Numbered from the stretch's first letter, positions 16,661 to 25,410 are shown. The stretch is 64,000 bases of DNA from Mycobacterium heckeshornense (GCF_016592155.1 NZ_AP024237.1:1612001-1676000), one strand, 5' to 3'. Notes: a model not told the origin generated them from the sequence alone. Numbers and translations are program-made.

Positions 16661-18578
16661 TGAGCTGGTGTTTTGTTGATTTGTCGGGTCGGTTGTTCTG
16701 GCTACGCCACTTGGAGGGGGATGGGGGTCTTGATGAGTTCGAAGGCGCGGCGCTGTTCGGGGGTGGATTCGGCCAGGGTGGGCACGGTGGTGTTGGTGCC
16801 GTGGTAGCGAATGTCGTTGCGGGTCAGGGTCGCCAGGTGGGTGAGCAGGCCGCGGAAGCTGCGCAGCGCGGTGCCGTCGGGGGCGTGGCGGGTGGCGGCT
16901 TTGGTTTGGGCAGCTTGGGAGCGTTGGGCCGGTGCGACGGGGTTGTCGCGTAGGGGTGGGTGTTCGTCGGTGAAGGTCAGCGGCGCCCAGGCCTGGCGCA
17001 GGTGCCAGGTCACATAGCAGGCCAGCATGCAGATCAACACGTGGGCTTTGACCCGTTCGGTGAGCCGGTGGCGGATGGGTCGTAGGTCGAGGTCGTCGGT
17101 TTTGATGCTGCGGAAGTCGCGTTCGACGTGGGCCAAGTTCTTGTAGCCGACGACCACGCCTGGGGCGTTGAGGTCGGTGGCGGGCACGCTGGTGCGTAGC
17201 ACGTAGATGCCATCGAGGGCGGTTTCGGTGTCGATGCCGGCCTGGTTGCGGTGGTAGGTGAGGCTGGTGTCGGTGATGGTGCGCTCAAAGTGCTTGCCCA
17301 TCTTGTATTTATCGATGATTTTGCCGACGGCTTCCCCGATGCGGCCGGCTCCGGTCAGCCGGCCGGCAGCCACCCGTTCGGCGATGGCGCCCAGGTCGAT
17401 CTCGGTGGCGGCCAGCAGGGCGGCGCGTTTGCGGGCGCGTTGGGCGGCCAGGGCGGGGTTGCGGCAGGCGATGAGCCGTTCGCCGGGATAGTCGGGGTGG
17501 GTGATTTCGGCGAGGTCCTGGGTATCGAACAAGCTCATCTGCAGCGGCCCGTCATCGGCGGCCAGCACGGCGATCTGGGGGGCGCGCAGCGCGGTGAGCC
17601 ATCCGAAACCAGTTGCGGTGTCTGGGTTGTCATTGAGTTCACGGATTGCGTCGATACGCGCGGAGGTGATCATGCCGCGATCACCGACCAGCACCAACCG
17701 ATCAAGCCCGAATTGGGTGCGCACCACCTCGACGATGTCGGTGAAGGCGACCGGGTCGGCGGTGTTACCGGCAAACACCCGCACCGCCACCGGGCGGCCG
17801 GCTGGATCGGTGAGGATGCCGTATTCGATTTGCGGTAGCCCTTTTTTACCGTCCCTCGAATACCCGCGCGAGGCCAGCTCGCAACACCGTCCGGTCATCC
17901 AGGCACTGGTCAGATCAAACAACGCCATCCGCGAGGGATTAGCCTGTGGCCCTAAGTGTTTGGCAGCCAGCTTCTTTTCGATCGTGTCTTGCCGGTCGGC
18001 CAGCCAGTCCATCGCAGCGTAGATCTCGTCGGTGGATGCGGTGGCCACATCCAGATCGACCCCCACGGTGGAATCGGCCCACGAGGCCAGCGTGGACAGC
18101 TTGGAGGCCGGTTGGATCACCCGGGAGATGATCAGCGCGAACACCAGATCCCTCGACCGGCACGCCGGCCCCAACAACGCCGGAAACCCCAACTGGCGGG
18201 CCATCGCAGCTACCGCCGCCACATCCCCATGCGGCAGTGACCGGGTGATCGTGAACTCAGACCCGGCCGGCACCAGCACCTGGCCCTTGAGCGTGCCCTC
18301 AACCGCGGCGATCACGTCGGCGGGCAGCTTGGACAGGTTCGCCAGCGTCTCGTGGCGGACTTTCTTGCCGTCTCGATAGGTGCGGCGCACCAGGACCGAC
18401 TCATAGCGGCGAACGTTGCCCGCCTTGTCCACATACTTGCTCGGTGTTCGGGCTACGTGCATCCGCGCTGGCTTCGCCACCACTCAATGGTAATAGATCA
18501 ACTCAAGCATATTGTGAATCGACACACGATATTCACTGGCTACATTATCAATCCGCAAACCGACAGAATCTGAGCTCA
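16661..18578 (-). mobile_element. complete IS1634-type insertion sequence
   Basis: One transposase ORF (minus strand) flanked by imperfect terminal inverted repeats. The left end starts TGAGCTGGTGTTTTGTTG at 16661. The right end, read inward from 18578, starts TGAGCTCAGATTCTGTCGG (about 16 of 22 positions match). No clear short target duplication was seen; this family is known for variable-length duplications. It lies immediately after the FadE stop and before the thiolase gene. A second, diverged member ends at base 414 in the opposite orientation. Confidence 0.7.
16702..18483 (-). CDS. IS1634-family transposase (IS4 superfamily DDE)
   Basis: 593 residues. The N-terminal region (YVDKAGNVRRYESVLVRRTY), the first catalytic Asp region (RMALFDLTSAWM), LVLVGDRGMITS (second Asp) and the C-terminal domain with YKNLAHVERDFRSIKT (the presumed Glu in the ERDF segment) follow the order typical of IS1634/IS1549-type enzymes. 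The reading frame is intact and full length, so the element may be active. The first ATG at 18483 is used; MHVARTPSKYVD is an alternative start seven codons in. Confidence 0.9.
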   Translation of the reverse strand: MVAKPARMHVARTPSKYVDKAGNVRRYESVLVRRTYRDGKKVRHETLANLSKLPADVIAAVEGTLKGQVLVPAGSEFTITRSLPHGDVAAVAAMARQLGFPALLGPACRSRDLVFALIISRVIQPASKLSTLASWADSTVGVDLDVATASTDEIYAAMDWLADRQDTIEKKLAAKHLGPQANPSRMALFDLTSAWMTGRCCELASRGYSRDGKKGLPQIEYGILTDPAGRPVAVRVFAGNTADPVAFTDIVEVVRTQFGLDRLVLVGDRGMITSARIDAIRELNDNPDTATGFGWLTALRAPQIAVLAADDGPLQMSLFDTQDLAEITHPDYPGERLIACRNPALAAQRARKRAALLAATEIDLGAIAERVAAGRLTGAGRIGEAVGKIIDKYKMGKHFERTITDTSLTYHRNQAGIDTETALDGIYVLRTSVPATDLNAPGVVVGYKNLAHVERDFRSIKTDDLDLRPIRHRLTERVKAHVLICMLACYVTWHLRQAWAPLTFTDEHPPLRDNPVAPAQRSQAAQTKAATRHAPDGTALRSFRGLLTHLATLTRNDIRYHGTNTTVPTLAESTPEQRRAFELIKTPIPLQVA

Positions 18579-18701
18579 GCCGTAGATTCCGTCTACCTCA
18601 CTTGCCGCAACTTCGGCCTAAACAAGCCGTCTGATCACCGAACGTGTACTGGTGGCGACCATCCCCGGCGTGTCGCCGCCGCAGGTACACGCTCGGCGAG
18701 A

Positions 18702-19847
18702 TTAAGCGCTGAGGATCGTCGCGGCGGCGGTGCCCGGTGCGCCGTACACCTGTGCGAACCCTACCCGCGGGGTTCCGGGCACTTGCCGCTTGCCGGCGTC
18801 GCCGCGCAGCTGACGCACCAGCTCATGGACCTGCCGCAGCCCGGACGCCCCGATCGGCTCACCGTTGGCAATCAGCCCGCCGTCGGTGTTGACCGGCATC
18901 GCACCGGTGATTTCGGTCGCGCCGTCCGCCACCAGCTTCTCCTGCTCACCGTCGGCGCAAAACCCGCACTCGGCCATGTGGATCACCTCGGCACCGGCGT
19001 CGGTGTCTTGTAGCTGGATGACGTCCACATCGCCAGGCCCTACACCGGCCTTCTCGAATGCGGCACGCGCGGCGTAGACCGTGGGCGACACGTCCTCTTC
19101 GACGGGAGCATAGGTAGTGTTCACCTCGTAGGCGCCGTAGCGGCGAGTGCGGATCTCCACCGCTCGCACCAGCACCGGTTTGGCTGTAAACCGGCGCGCG
19201 ATGTCAGCGCGGCACATGACAGCGGCGGCAGCGCCTTCGTCGGGCGCGCAGAACATGTACTGCGTCAGCGGGTAATTCAGGACCGGCGAGCGCAGGATCT
19301 GCTCTTCGGTGAGCGGCTTGCGCCGGTACGCGTTGGGATTACGCGATCCATTGCGGTAGTTCTTCGCGGCGACCTTCGCCAGGGTTTGCACCGAGATGCC
19401 GTGTTTGTGCAGATAGCGGTTTGCTTTCATTCCGAAGAACTTGGTCGTCAGGTATTGTCCGTTTTCGGCATACCACCTTGGCATTCCCACCAGCGCTGGA
19501 TCTTCGGTGAAGGCGCCGCGTGGATGCTTATCCATGCCGACCGCAATCCCGATGTCGTACTCGCCCAGGCGGATCGTGTCCGCGCAAAGTTTCGTCGCGC
19601 TGGCCGCCGTGGCGCAGGCATTGAACACGTCGGTAAACGGAATGCCGGTAAGCCCCACCATGCCGACGATCGCATCAGGGTTGGCGACCGTCCAACTTCC
19701 GCCCACGGCGAACTGGATGTCCTTCCACGCCAGCCCTGCATCGGACAATGCGAGCTGAATCGCATCAGCGGCCATCTCCATCGCCGACTTGCCCTCGAAC
19801 CTGCCAAACGGGTGCAGACCCACCCCGATGATTGCGACGTCGTTCAT
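18702..19847 (-). CDS. thiolase-like / lipid-transfer protein (Ltp-type acetyl-CoA acyltransferase)
   Basis: 381-residue thiolase-superfamily protein: VAIIGVGLHPFGRFEGKS at the N-terminus, nucleophile region FNACATAASA near residue 77, DTDAGAEVIHMAECGFC, and the C-terminal GGLIANGEPIGASGLRQ. The usual HxxxxGHPxGxSG motif is altered to NGEPIGASG, as in SCP-x/Ltp-type enzymes that cleave steroid side chains by retro-aldol or thiolytic reactions. ATG at 19847 shares its A with the stop of a 53-bp repeat mini-ORF and has GGAGGAG upstream from that repeat. Distal gene of the P450-CoA-transferase operon. Confidence 0.85.
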   Translation of the reverse strand: MNDVAIIGVGLHPFGRFEGKSAMEMAADAIQLALSDAGLAWKDIQFAVGGSWTVANPDAIVGMVGLTGIPFTDVFNACATAASATKLCADTIRLGEYDIGIAVGMDKHPRGAFTEDPALVGMPRWYAENGQYLTTKFFGMKANRYLHKHGISVQTLAKVAAKNYRNGSRNPNAYRRKPLTEEQILRSPVLNYPLTQYMFCAPDEGAAAAVMCRADIARRFTAKPVLVRAVEIRTRRYGAYEVNTTYAPVEEDVSPTVYAARAAFEKAGVGPGDVDVIQLQDTDAGAEVIHMAECGFCADGEQEKLVADGATEITGAMPVNTDGGLIANGEPIGASGLRQVHELVRQLRGDAGKRQVPGTPRVGFAQVYGAPGTAAATILSA

Positions 19848-19953
19848 CAGCGCCGCTCCTCCTCATCGCTTCGCTCTGCGTCGTCGCCGGCGCGGTTCAT
19901 CAGCGCCGCTCCTCCTCATCGCTTCGCTCTGCGTCGTCGCCGGCGCGGTTCAT
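19843..19953 (-). repeat. two tandem 53-bp MIRU-type repeats between two genes
   Basis: The same 53-bp unit occurs twice (boundaries at 19953, 19900 and 19847). On the minus strand each unit encodes a 17-residue mini-ORF, MNRAGDDAERSDEEERR. The first ATG overlaps the CoA-transferase stop (ATGA), each mini-ORF stop overlaps the next ATG by one base (TGATG), and the last hands over to the thiolase ATG. Each unit ends in GAGGAGGAG, a strong ribosome-binding sequence. This is the described architecture of mycobacterial interspersed repetitive units, including the 53-bp class: start/stop codons overlapping flanking operon genes. It probably keeps thiolase translation coupled. Confidence 0.85.
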
Positions 19954-21188
19954 GCGATCGCTCCCGATTGCTTGAGATCGGCGATGCGTTCCCAGTCCAT
20001 ACCTAGCTCGGCGAGAACGATTTCGGTATGCTCCGACGCCTGCGGCGCCCGCGTCGTCTCCAACGGCTCATGATTGAACTGCACCGGCCCGCGGACGACT
20101 TTAAACGGCTGTCCGCCATCGGCGGCCTCGACCTCCACGATCATGTCGTTAGCAATCGCCTGTTCATCCTCGGCGAGCTCGACGAGACTCTGGAACGGCG
20201 CCCACTGACCCTTCATCGTTTTCAAATGCTGCCTCCAGTAGTCGAAAGGCTTGCTGCCTATAGCCTTTGCGATTATCTGGGCGGCCGCCTGGGCATTTTC
20301 CATCAGCGGAAGTACATCCGCGAAGCGGGGATCATCAGCGGCCTCGGGGACACCCAGATGTTGGAACGTGTCGCGGATGTAGCCCGTCGGGCTGACGATA
20401 CACAAATTGATCGTGCCTCCGTCGGAGGTCTGGTAATTCCCCATAAACGGATTCACCGGCGAGCCGCCGGATTCCGGCATCGAGGCACGCATGATTTCCC
20501 CGGTGTCCATGCCCTGCGTGACGCTCGCGCCAGCCGCCCACCACGCTGTGCTCAGCAAAGAGACGTCGAGCTCAAGGGCTTCGCCCGTTCGTTCACGGTG
20601 CAGCAGCGCAGCCGAGATGCCACCAGCAATGAACATCCCGCCGATCGAGTCGCCGAACGCCGGAATCCCCTGGGCCAGAGGAGCTCCCAGCTCAGCTGGT
20701 GTCAACGCATGGCCGATTCCGCTGCGGGTCCAGAATGCCGTTCCGTCGTAGCCGCCGACGTCGCGTTCGGGGCCTTTGTCACCGTAAGCCGAGCCGCGGG
20801 CATAGACGATCTTGGGGTTTGCCGCGCGAATGTGCTCGACATCGATTTTGTTCTTTTGCCTCGCTGCCGGCAGGTAATTGGTCAAGAAGACGTCGGAGGC
20901 TCTGGCGAGTTCGTAGAGCACTTCCTGGCCAGCTGGTGTGGACACGTCGATTCCGACGCTGCGTTTGCCACGGTTCGGGTGTTCGATCAACGGGTGCCGG
21001 TCGGGGTTGAGCTCCACGCCGCCCATATTCAGAAAGCCGCGCTGGGTGTCGCCGCGCACGGGATGCTCGACTTTGATAACGTCTGCTCCCCAGTCGGCGA
21101 GGATGGCACCCGCGGCTGGGACGAAGGTGAACTGCGCGACTTCGAGGACCCGGTAGCCGTCCATCACCTTGACCACATCAGCTCCCAT
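19950..21188 (-). CDS. CoA-transferase family III (CaiB/BaiF)
   Basis: 412-residue class III CoA-transferase: VLEVAQFTFVPAAGAILADW, WGADVIKVEHPVRGD, then the catalytic aspartate in AFGDSIGGM near residue 182, and a C-terminal APQASEHTEIVLAELG. It would move CoA between acyl groups, or act as a racemase if of the AMACR type. The paralogue at 42641 shares the layout. ATG at 21188 is used; ATG at 21164 (preceded by AAGG) is an alternative. Operator site 4 lies 15 bp upstream. Distal to the IS3-disrupted P450 on the same strand. Confidence 0.85.
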   Translation of the reverse strand: MGADVVKVMDGYRVLEVAQFTFVPAAGAILADWGADVIKVEHPVRGDTQRGFLNMGGVELNPDRHPLIEHPNRGKRSVGIDVSTPAGQEVLYELARASDVFLTNYLPAARQKNKIDVEHIRAANPKIVYARGSAYGDKGPERDVGGYDGTAFWTRSGIGHALTPAELGAPLAQGIPAFGDSIGGMFIAGGISAALLHRERTGEALELDVSLLSTAWWAAGASVTQGMDTGEIMRASMPESGGSPVNPFMGNYQTSDGGTINLCIVSPTGYIRDTFQHLGVPEAADDPRFADVLPLMENAQAAAQIIAKAIGSKPFDYWRQHLKTMKGQWAPFQSLVELAEDEQAIANDMIVEVEAADGGQPFKVVRGPVQFNHEPLETTRAPQASEHTEIVLAELGMDWERIADLKQSGAIA

Positions 21189-21202
21189 CCTTGGTGAGAT
21201 CT

Positions 21203-21221
21203 TACTGTAGTCATTACAGTT
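21203..21221. promoter_or_regulatory. 19-bp operator-like palindrome, site 4
   Basis: TACTGTAG-TCA-TTACAGTT, 14 of 16 arm positions as in the best copy. It lies between the P450 stop (21310) and the CoA-transferase start (21188), giving the CoA-transferase-thiolase genes their own regulated promoter even though the P450 ahead of them is disrupted. Confidence 0.6.
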
Positions 21222-21309
21222 GATAGCTTGTGATCGGAGCTATCGAGCTCAGCGAGCGTCACTAGCATGGCGCCTGCGAACTTACCGGCGTGCTGACGTG
21301 CCACGACGA

Positions 21310-22524
21310 CTACCCGATGGCGTCGAAGGTCACTGGAAGTGCCGTCGGGGAGCGGAAGGGCTGACCGTGGATGTGCGGGTCGTCGCCGCTGACCAACGTG
21401 AAGTTGGTCAGACGACCGAGCAAAGATTGCAATGCAACGCGCGTTTCCATCCTCGCCAAATGCAAACCAAGACACGTGTGTTCGCCTGCGGCAAACGAAA
21501 TGTGGGGCAGGTGTGGACGGAAGATGTCGAATTCTTCTGAACGTTGCCATCGCCGCTCGTCGCGGTTCGCTGAGCCGATGCATACGTCGATCACCGATCC
21601 TGCCGGTATCTCGACCCCTTCGAGCTCGGTGTCCTCGGTGGTGAACCGCTGCACGGTGGTCAGCGGTGTCTCGAGGCGCAGTCCCTCTTCGATCGCCTGT
21701 GGGATCAGCGAGTGGTCGGCACGTACCGCGGCGAACTGATGGGAATGAGTGAGCAACAGGTAGAGCAGATTGCCCGATGACCGATAGGTGGTTTCCAATC
21801 CCGCCGGCAGCAGCAGCCGCAGAAACGAATAGATGGCTTCATCGCTGAGCTTTTCGCCGTCGATCTCCGCGGTCACCAGATCACCGATGATGTCGTCGGT
21901 GGGGGTGGTTCTGCGTTGGTCGATCTGCTGCAGGAAGTAATCTTTGAGCGTAACCGACGCCTTCAAGGCACGTTCGTAGTTGACCGTGTAGCCGATCAAT
22001 TCCGCCGCGCGCCGGCGAAACATCGGCAGGTCTTCTTCAGGCAAGCCCAACAGTGTGGCAATAACGCGGGTGGGGAACTCGAAGGTGAACTGCCGGACGA
22101 GATCGGCTTGGCCGTCGTCGATGAACTCATCGATCAGCGCGTCGCAGATCGGCCGCACGATGCTGGGTTCCCAGCGCGCCAACGCCTTGGACTTGAACGC
22201 GGCCGACACCAGATTGCGGTGCTCGCGGTGCTTTTTGCCCTCCATGGCCAGGATGGTCGGCCCCATGAATACGCCGATAGTGGCGTCGTACATCGTTGAA
22301 CTGAACACCCGCCCATCGCGAAATGTCTTGTTCACCGCGCCGAACGACATCGCGGCAAATGAGTTCTTGGGCCGCAGCGACTCGGGTGTTTTGGTGTAGT
22401 CCATGACCGTTCCGTGGAAGACGCCGCGGCCGCGGCGTTTCTGCGCGAAGTACGGGTAGGGATCCCGCAGGTAGTCGGCGGGCTTGTCATCGACGACGGC
22501 GATATCGCGAAGTTGGCTTTCCAC
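21310..22524 (-). CDS. cytochrome P450, 5' end separated from its promoter by an IS3 element
   Basis: 404 residues counted from GTG at 22524. Contains ADYLRDPYPYF near the start, the I-helix LLPAGLETTYRSSGN, EEGLR (ExxR) and the heme-cysteine motif FAAGEHTCLG near residue 345. It is close in sequence to the P450 at 38654, especially in the I-helix block. The frame stays open into the IS3 end (22547). Joining the two IS flanks in silico restores an in-frame start, GTGTTCCCGGTGAAG, with GGGAG upstream, so the original protein was about 12 residues longer. The remaining gene is nearly complete but its promoter is now 1.3 kb away, beyond the IS genes on the same strand. Confidence 0.8.
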   Translation of the reverse strand: MESQLRDIAVVDDKPADYLRDPYPYFAQKRRGRGVFHGTVMDYTKTPESLRPKNSFAAMSFGAVNKTFRDGRVFSSTMYDATIGVFMGPTILAMEGKKHREHRNLVSAAFKSKALARWEPSIVRPICDALIDEFIDDGQADLVRQFTFEFPTRVIATLLGLPEEDLPMFRRRAAELIGYTVNYERALKASVTLKDYFLQQIDQRRTTPTDDIIGDLVTAEIDGEKLSDEAIYSFLRLLLPAGLETTYRSSGNLLYLLLTHSHQFAAVRADHSLIPQAIEEGLRLETPLTTVQRFTTEDTELEGVEIPAGSVIDVCIGSANRDERRWQRSEEFDIFRPHLPHISFAAGEHTCLGLHLARMETRVALQSLLGRLTNFTLVSGDDPHIHGQPFRSPTALPVTFDAIG

Positions 22525-22588
22525 GGCTGTGGCGAGTCCCCGATACTGAGTCCACCCGGTTCTAGAGTCGGGTTTTGTTGTTCTGGAT

Positions 22589-23428
22589 TCAGTTGATTTC
22601 GCAGGCCACAGGGGTGTGGGTGTGGCTGCATCGGGCAGCGTACTCGGCCGGGGTGAGGTAGCCCAGCGCGGAGTGACGATGCCGGTGATTATGTTCGTGC
22701 TTGAAGTCACCGATGACTACTCGGGCCTCCAGCAGGTTGGTCCAGTGGTTGCGGTTGAGGCACTCCTTCCTGAGCCTGCTGTTGAACGATTCGATGTAGG
22801 CGTTGTCCCACGGCGCTCCGGGTGGAATGTAGGACAATCCGACTGTGCCGTCACAAAACTGTTGCAACGCTTGCGAAATCATCTCCGGGCCGTTGTCCAT
22901 GCGCAGCACCAGCGGCGGTCCACCGGCGGAGGCGAACACCCGCTCGAGTTCATCGACGAGACGCTCGCCGGTAATCGAGCGCTCCACGATGTTCAGCAGC
23001 GATTCGCGAGTGTGCTCGTCGACCATCGACGCGATCTTGACAGCCTTGCCGTCGATGGTGGAGTCGAACTGAAAATCGATCGCCCACACCACCTTGGGTG
23101 CGTCCGCGACGACCTGCGGCGCCGACGACACCCCCGCGCGCTTACGCGGCGAATACGCCCGCCGCTGCAGTCCTTCCTCACGCCACAGCCGGTGGACCTT
23201 CTTTTTGTTGACCTCACGGCCCTCATCGTGGCGCAACGCCGCCCAGGCGCGCCGAAACCCATGGCAGGGATGTTTGGTGGCATACGCGCGCAGCCAGACC
23301 CGCAGATCGGCATCCGGGTCGGCCGGGGTCGCCGCGACCGGAGTGCGCCGGTAGGTAGAACGAGCCAGCCCAACCGCCTTGCACGCCAACCGCTCCGACA
23401 TGCTCAACACCTCTTTGAGCATGTCCAC
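22589..23428 (-). CDS. IS3-family transposase OrfB (DDE integrase domain)
   Basis: 279 residues from the first GTG in frame: an HTH_21-like N-terminal part (YATKHPCHGFRRAWAALR, VHRLWREEGLQ) and an rve core with Asp in WAIDFQFD, Asp in RMDNGPEM and Glu in YIESFNSRLRKECLN. The true product is probably an OrfAB fusion made by a -1 frameshift near 23455-23462 (GGGAAAAT). The -1 frame continues KILSPAAKRRAVDML directly into this ORF, as is normal for the family. Confidence 0.9.
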   Translation of the reverse strand: MDMLKEVLSMSERLACKAVGLARSTYRRTPVAATPADPDADLRVWLRAYATKHPCHGFRRAWAALRHDEGREVNKKKVHRLWREEGLQRRAYSPRKRAGVSSAPQVVADAPKVVWAIDFQFDSTIDGKAVKIASMVDEHTRESLLNIVERSITGERLVDELERVFASAGGPPLVLRMDNGPEMISQALQQFCDGTVGLSYIPPGAPWDNAYIESFNSRLRKECLNRNHWTNLLEARVVIGDFKHEHNHRHRHSALGYLTPAEYAARCSHTHTPVACEIN

Positions 23429-23451
23429 GGCGCGACGCTTGGCGGCCGGGC

Positions 23452-23742
23452 TCAGAATTTTCCCTTCGCAACCTCCCGCAACGCATCCTTCTCCAACTCC
23501 GCCTCGGCCAAAAGCCGCTTCAACCGCGCGTTCTGCTCCCGCAACTCCTTGAGCTGCCTGGCGGCATCGATATCCATCCCGCCATAGGTGCGGCGCCAGT
23601 TGTACAGCGTCGCCGCCGACACCTCCAGCTCGGCGGCGATCTCCTCACCGGTCTTGCCCGCCGCGGCCAGCTCGTCCGCGCGGCGCAGCTTGCGCACGAT
23701 GTCCTCCGCGGAATGCCGCTTCCGACCACCCATGTGTTTCAT
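23452..23742 (-). CDS. IS3-family transposase OrfA
   Basis: About 96 residues from ATG 23742 (three nearby ATGs; GGAAGGG precedes). It is a helix-turn-helix protein (SAEDIVRKLRRADEL, AAELEVSAATLYNWRR) followed by a leucine-zipper-like segment (LKELREQNARLKRLLAEAEL), typical of OrfA of the IS3 family. It ends within the frameshift window leading to OrfB. Confidence 0.9.
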   Translation of the reverse strand: MKHMGGRKRHSAEDIVRKLRRADELAAAGKTGEEIAAELEVSAATLYNWRRTYGGMDIDAARQLKELREQNARLKRLLAEAELEKDALREVAKGKF

Positions 23743-23843
23743 CATCCCTTCCAGCCCCATCCACGGGGCCACAGGACTCTAAAACAAGGCGGACTCATTC
23801 ACCGGGAACACCCCAGCTGCTCCCGGCCTCGGCTACAGGATCG

Positions 23844-23862
23844 TACTGTAAATATTACAGTA
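23844..23862. promoter_or_regulatory. 19-bp operator-like palindrome, site 5 (best copy)
   Basis: TACTGTAA-ATA-TTACAGTA: a perfect inverted repeat with 8-bp arms and a 3-bp centre. It lies 43 bp before the aldehyde dehydrogenase start and 47 bp from the IS3 end. Before the insertion it would have served the P450 operon on the other strand as well. It defines the consensus used for the other seven sites. Confidence 0.75.
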
Positions 23863-23904
23863 AATGATATCGGCCTTGCTGCGGTTGCCGTAAGCTACTA
23901 AGCC

Positions 23905-25410
23905 ATGAGCGCAGTCGATGACCGGGTTGACGGCATTACCGAGCATCATCGGGGCGAACTCGAGGCGATGCTGGAGCATCAACGAAAATCCTTCATCGAC
24001 GACGGACCACCCACTGTCGCCGTCCGGCGTAACCGCATCGATCGGTTGCTTGCGCTGGTTCTGGACAACACCGACGCGTTCGCCGACGCGATGGCCACGG
24101 ACTTCGGCACCCGCTCGAAGGCCGCGTCATTGTTCACCGAGGTTGTCGGCATGATCCCGGTCATCGAACACACCAGGTCGCATGTGGCTCGGTGGATGCG
24201 TGCCACCAAGCTGATGCGCGCGGCCAGGTTGTTCGGTTTGCGAGCCGAGGTTCAGCCCTGCCCGTTGGGTGTCGTCGGGATCATCGGTCCATGGAACTTT
24301 CCGCTGAATCTCGTGGTGCTACCGGCATCGGCCGCATTCGCCGCCGGAAACCGGGTGATGATCAAAATGTCGGAGATCACCGCGCACACCGCCGAGTTGA
24401 TGAAAAGCACCGTCCCAAAGTATTTCGACTCGGCCGAACTCGACGTCGTGACCGGTGGGCCTGATATTGCGGCCGCCTTCGCATCGCTGCCGTTTGATCA
24501 CCTCTTTTTCACTGGCTCACCGTCGATCGGCGCGCTGGTGCAACGCGCGGCGTCGCAGAATTTGGTTCCGGTGACTTTGGAGCTCGGCGGGAAGAACCCG
24601 GTCGTGGTTGCACCCGAGGCTGATATTCGGCGCTCCGCGGCCCGGATCGCTTCAGCCCGGATGGTCAACGGCGGGCAGGTTTGTGTGTGTCCAGATTATG
24701 TGTTCGTGCCGGAAAATCGGGTCGAGACATTCGTCGACATCGTGCGTCAAACGTTGCGCGAGATGTTTCCGACGATCCTCACCAACGGCGATTATTGCTC
24801 CTGTGTCAACGAAGCCAATTTCGACCGGGTGCTGGAATTGATCGAAGACGCGCGCGCCAAGGGTGCCCGGGTGGAGGCCGTCGCGCCCGATGGTGAGGCT
24901 CTTCCCAATCGTGCGGCGCGCAAGATCGCACCCACCATCGTTCGCGATATCGACGAGCGGATGAAGATCGCCGAGGAGGAGATCTTTGGCCCGGTGCTCG
25001 CGGTGATGAGCTATGCGAGTTTGACCGATGCCATCGACTACATCAACGCACACCCGGCCCCACTGGTGGCGTACTGGTACGGGCCCGAGAACGAGAACTT
25101 CCGGCATTTCCTCCGGCGGACGCAAAGCGGTGGAGTTGCTCGCAATGATTTTGCGGCGCAGATGATTCCGTCTGCAGCTCCGTTCGGCGGTGTGGGTCGC
25201 AGCGGCATGGGCGCCTACCACGGCAAGGCAGGTTTCGACACGTTCAGTCATTACCGCACAGTGGTGGGGTCCGACCTCCCGTTCAGTGTGACCGGAACGG
25301 CCGCACCGCCTTTCCGCCGTTCGACGCTGCTCTACGCCGACGCGATGCTGCGGCGGGCGCACCGTCGAACGCGGCGCCGGCTCGAAGCTGCAGCGGCTAG
25401 CCGTCGCTGA
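23905..25410 (+). CDS. aldehyde dehydrogenase (coniferyl aldehyde dehydrogenase type)
   Basis: 501-residue NAD(P)-dependent aldehyde dehydrogenase. GPWNFPLNLVVLPASAAFAAGN, LELGGKNPVV (general-base Glu) and NGGQVCVCPDYVFVP (nucleophile Cys) are present, followed by EEEIFGPVL and PFGGVGRSGMGAYHG. Features match the short-N-terminus class that includes coniferyl aldehyde dehydrogenases. It likely oxidises an aldehyde formed by P450/ADH chemistry on the substrate side chain, giving the acid for the ligase encoded next on the opposite strand (the 3' ends overlap by 14 bp). Confidence 0.9.
   Translation: MSAVDDRVDGITEHHRGELEAMLEHQRKSFIDDGPPTVAVRRNRIDRLLALVLDNTDAFADAMATDFGTRSKAASLFTEVVGMIPVIEHTRSHVARWMRATKLMRAARLFGLRAEVQPCPLGVVGIIGPWNFPLNLVVLPASAAFAAGNRVMIKMSEITAHTAELMKSTVPKYFDSAELDVVTGGPDIAAAFASLPFDHLFFTGSPSIGALVQRAASQNLVPVTLELGGKNPVVVAPEADIRRSAARIASARMVNGGQVCVCPDYVFVPENRVETFVDIVRQTLREMFPTILTNGDYCSCVNEANFDRVLELIEDARAKGARVEAVAPDGEALPNRAARKIAPTIVRDIDERMKIAEEEIFGPVLAVMSYASLTDAIDYINAHPAPLVAYWYGPENENFRHFLRRTQSGGVARNDFAAQMIPSAAPFGGVGRSGMGAYHGKAGFDTFSHYRTVVGSDLPFSVTGTAAPPFRRSTLLYADAMLRRAHRRTRRRLEAAAASRR

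Larger units (their letters stand above)
22547..23797 (-). mobile_element. IS3-family insertion sequence
   Basis: 1251-bp element with OrfA and OrfB on the minus strand. The ends form a 23-bp imperfect inverted repeat (22547-22569 and 23775-23797; 19 of 23 match), both starting TGAGTCC and ending TAGAGTC. The flanking triplets (TAC left, TTC right) do not give a clean target duplication. It inserted between the P450 coding region and the palindromic promoter at 23844. Confidence 0.85.

Noticed and set aside
19843..19953. Assembly duplication
   Set aside because: Overlapping start/stop wiring and the 53-bp length fit a known mycobacterial repeat class, so a biological origin is more likely.
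23452..23462. OrfA/OrfB frame change read as a disabling mutation
   Set aside because: The -1 change at GGGAAAAT is the normal programmed frameshift arrangement of IS3 elements.
22547..23797. Target-site duplication of the IS3 element
   Set aside because: The flanking triplets TAC and TTC do not match, so a duplication cannot be claimed even though the inverted repeats are clear.
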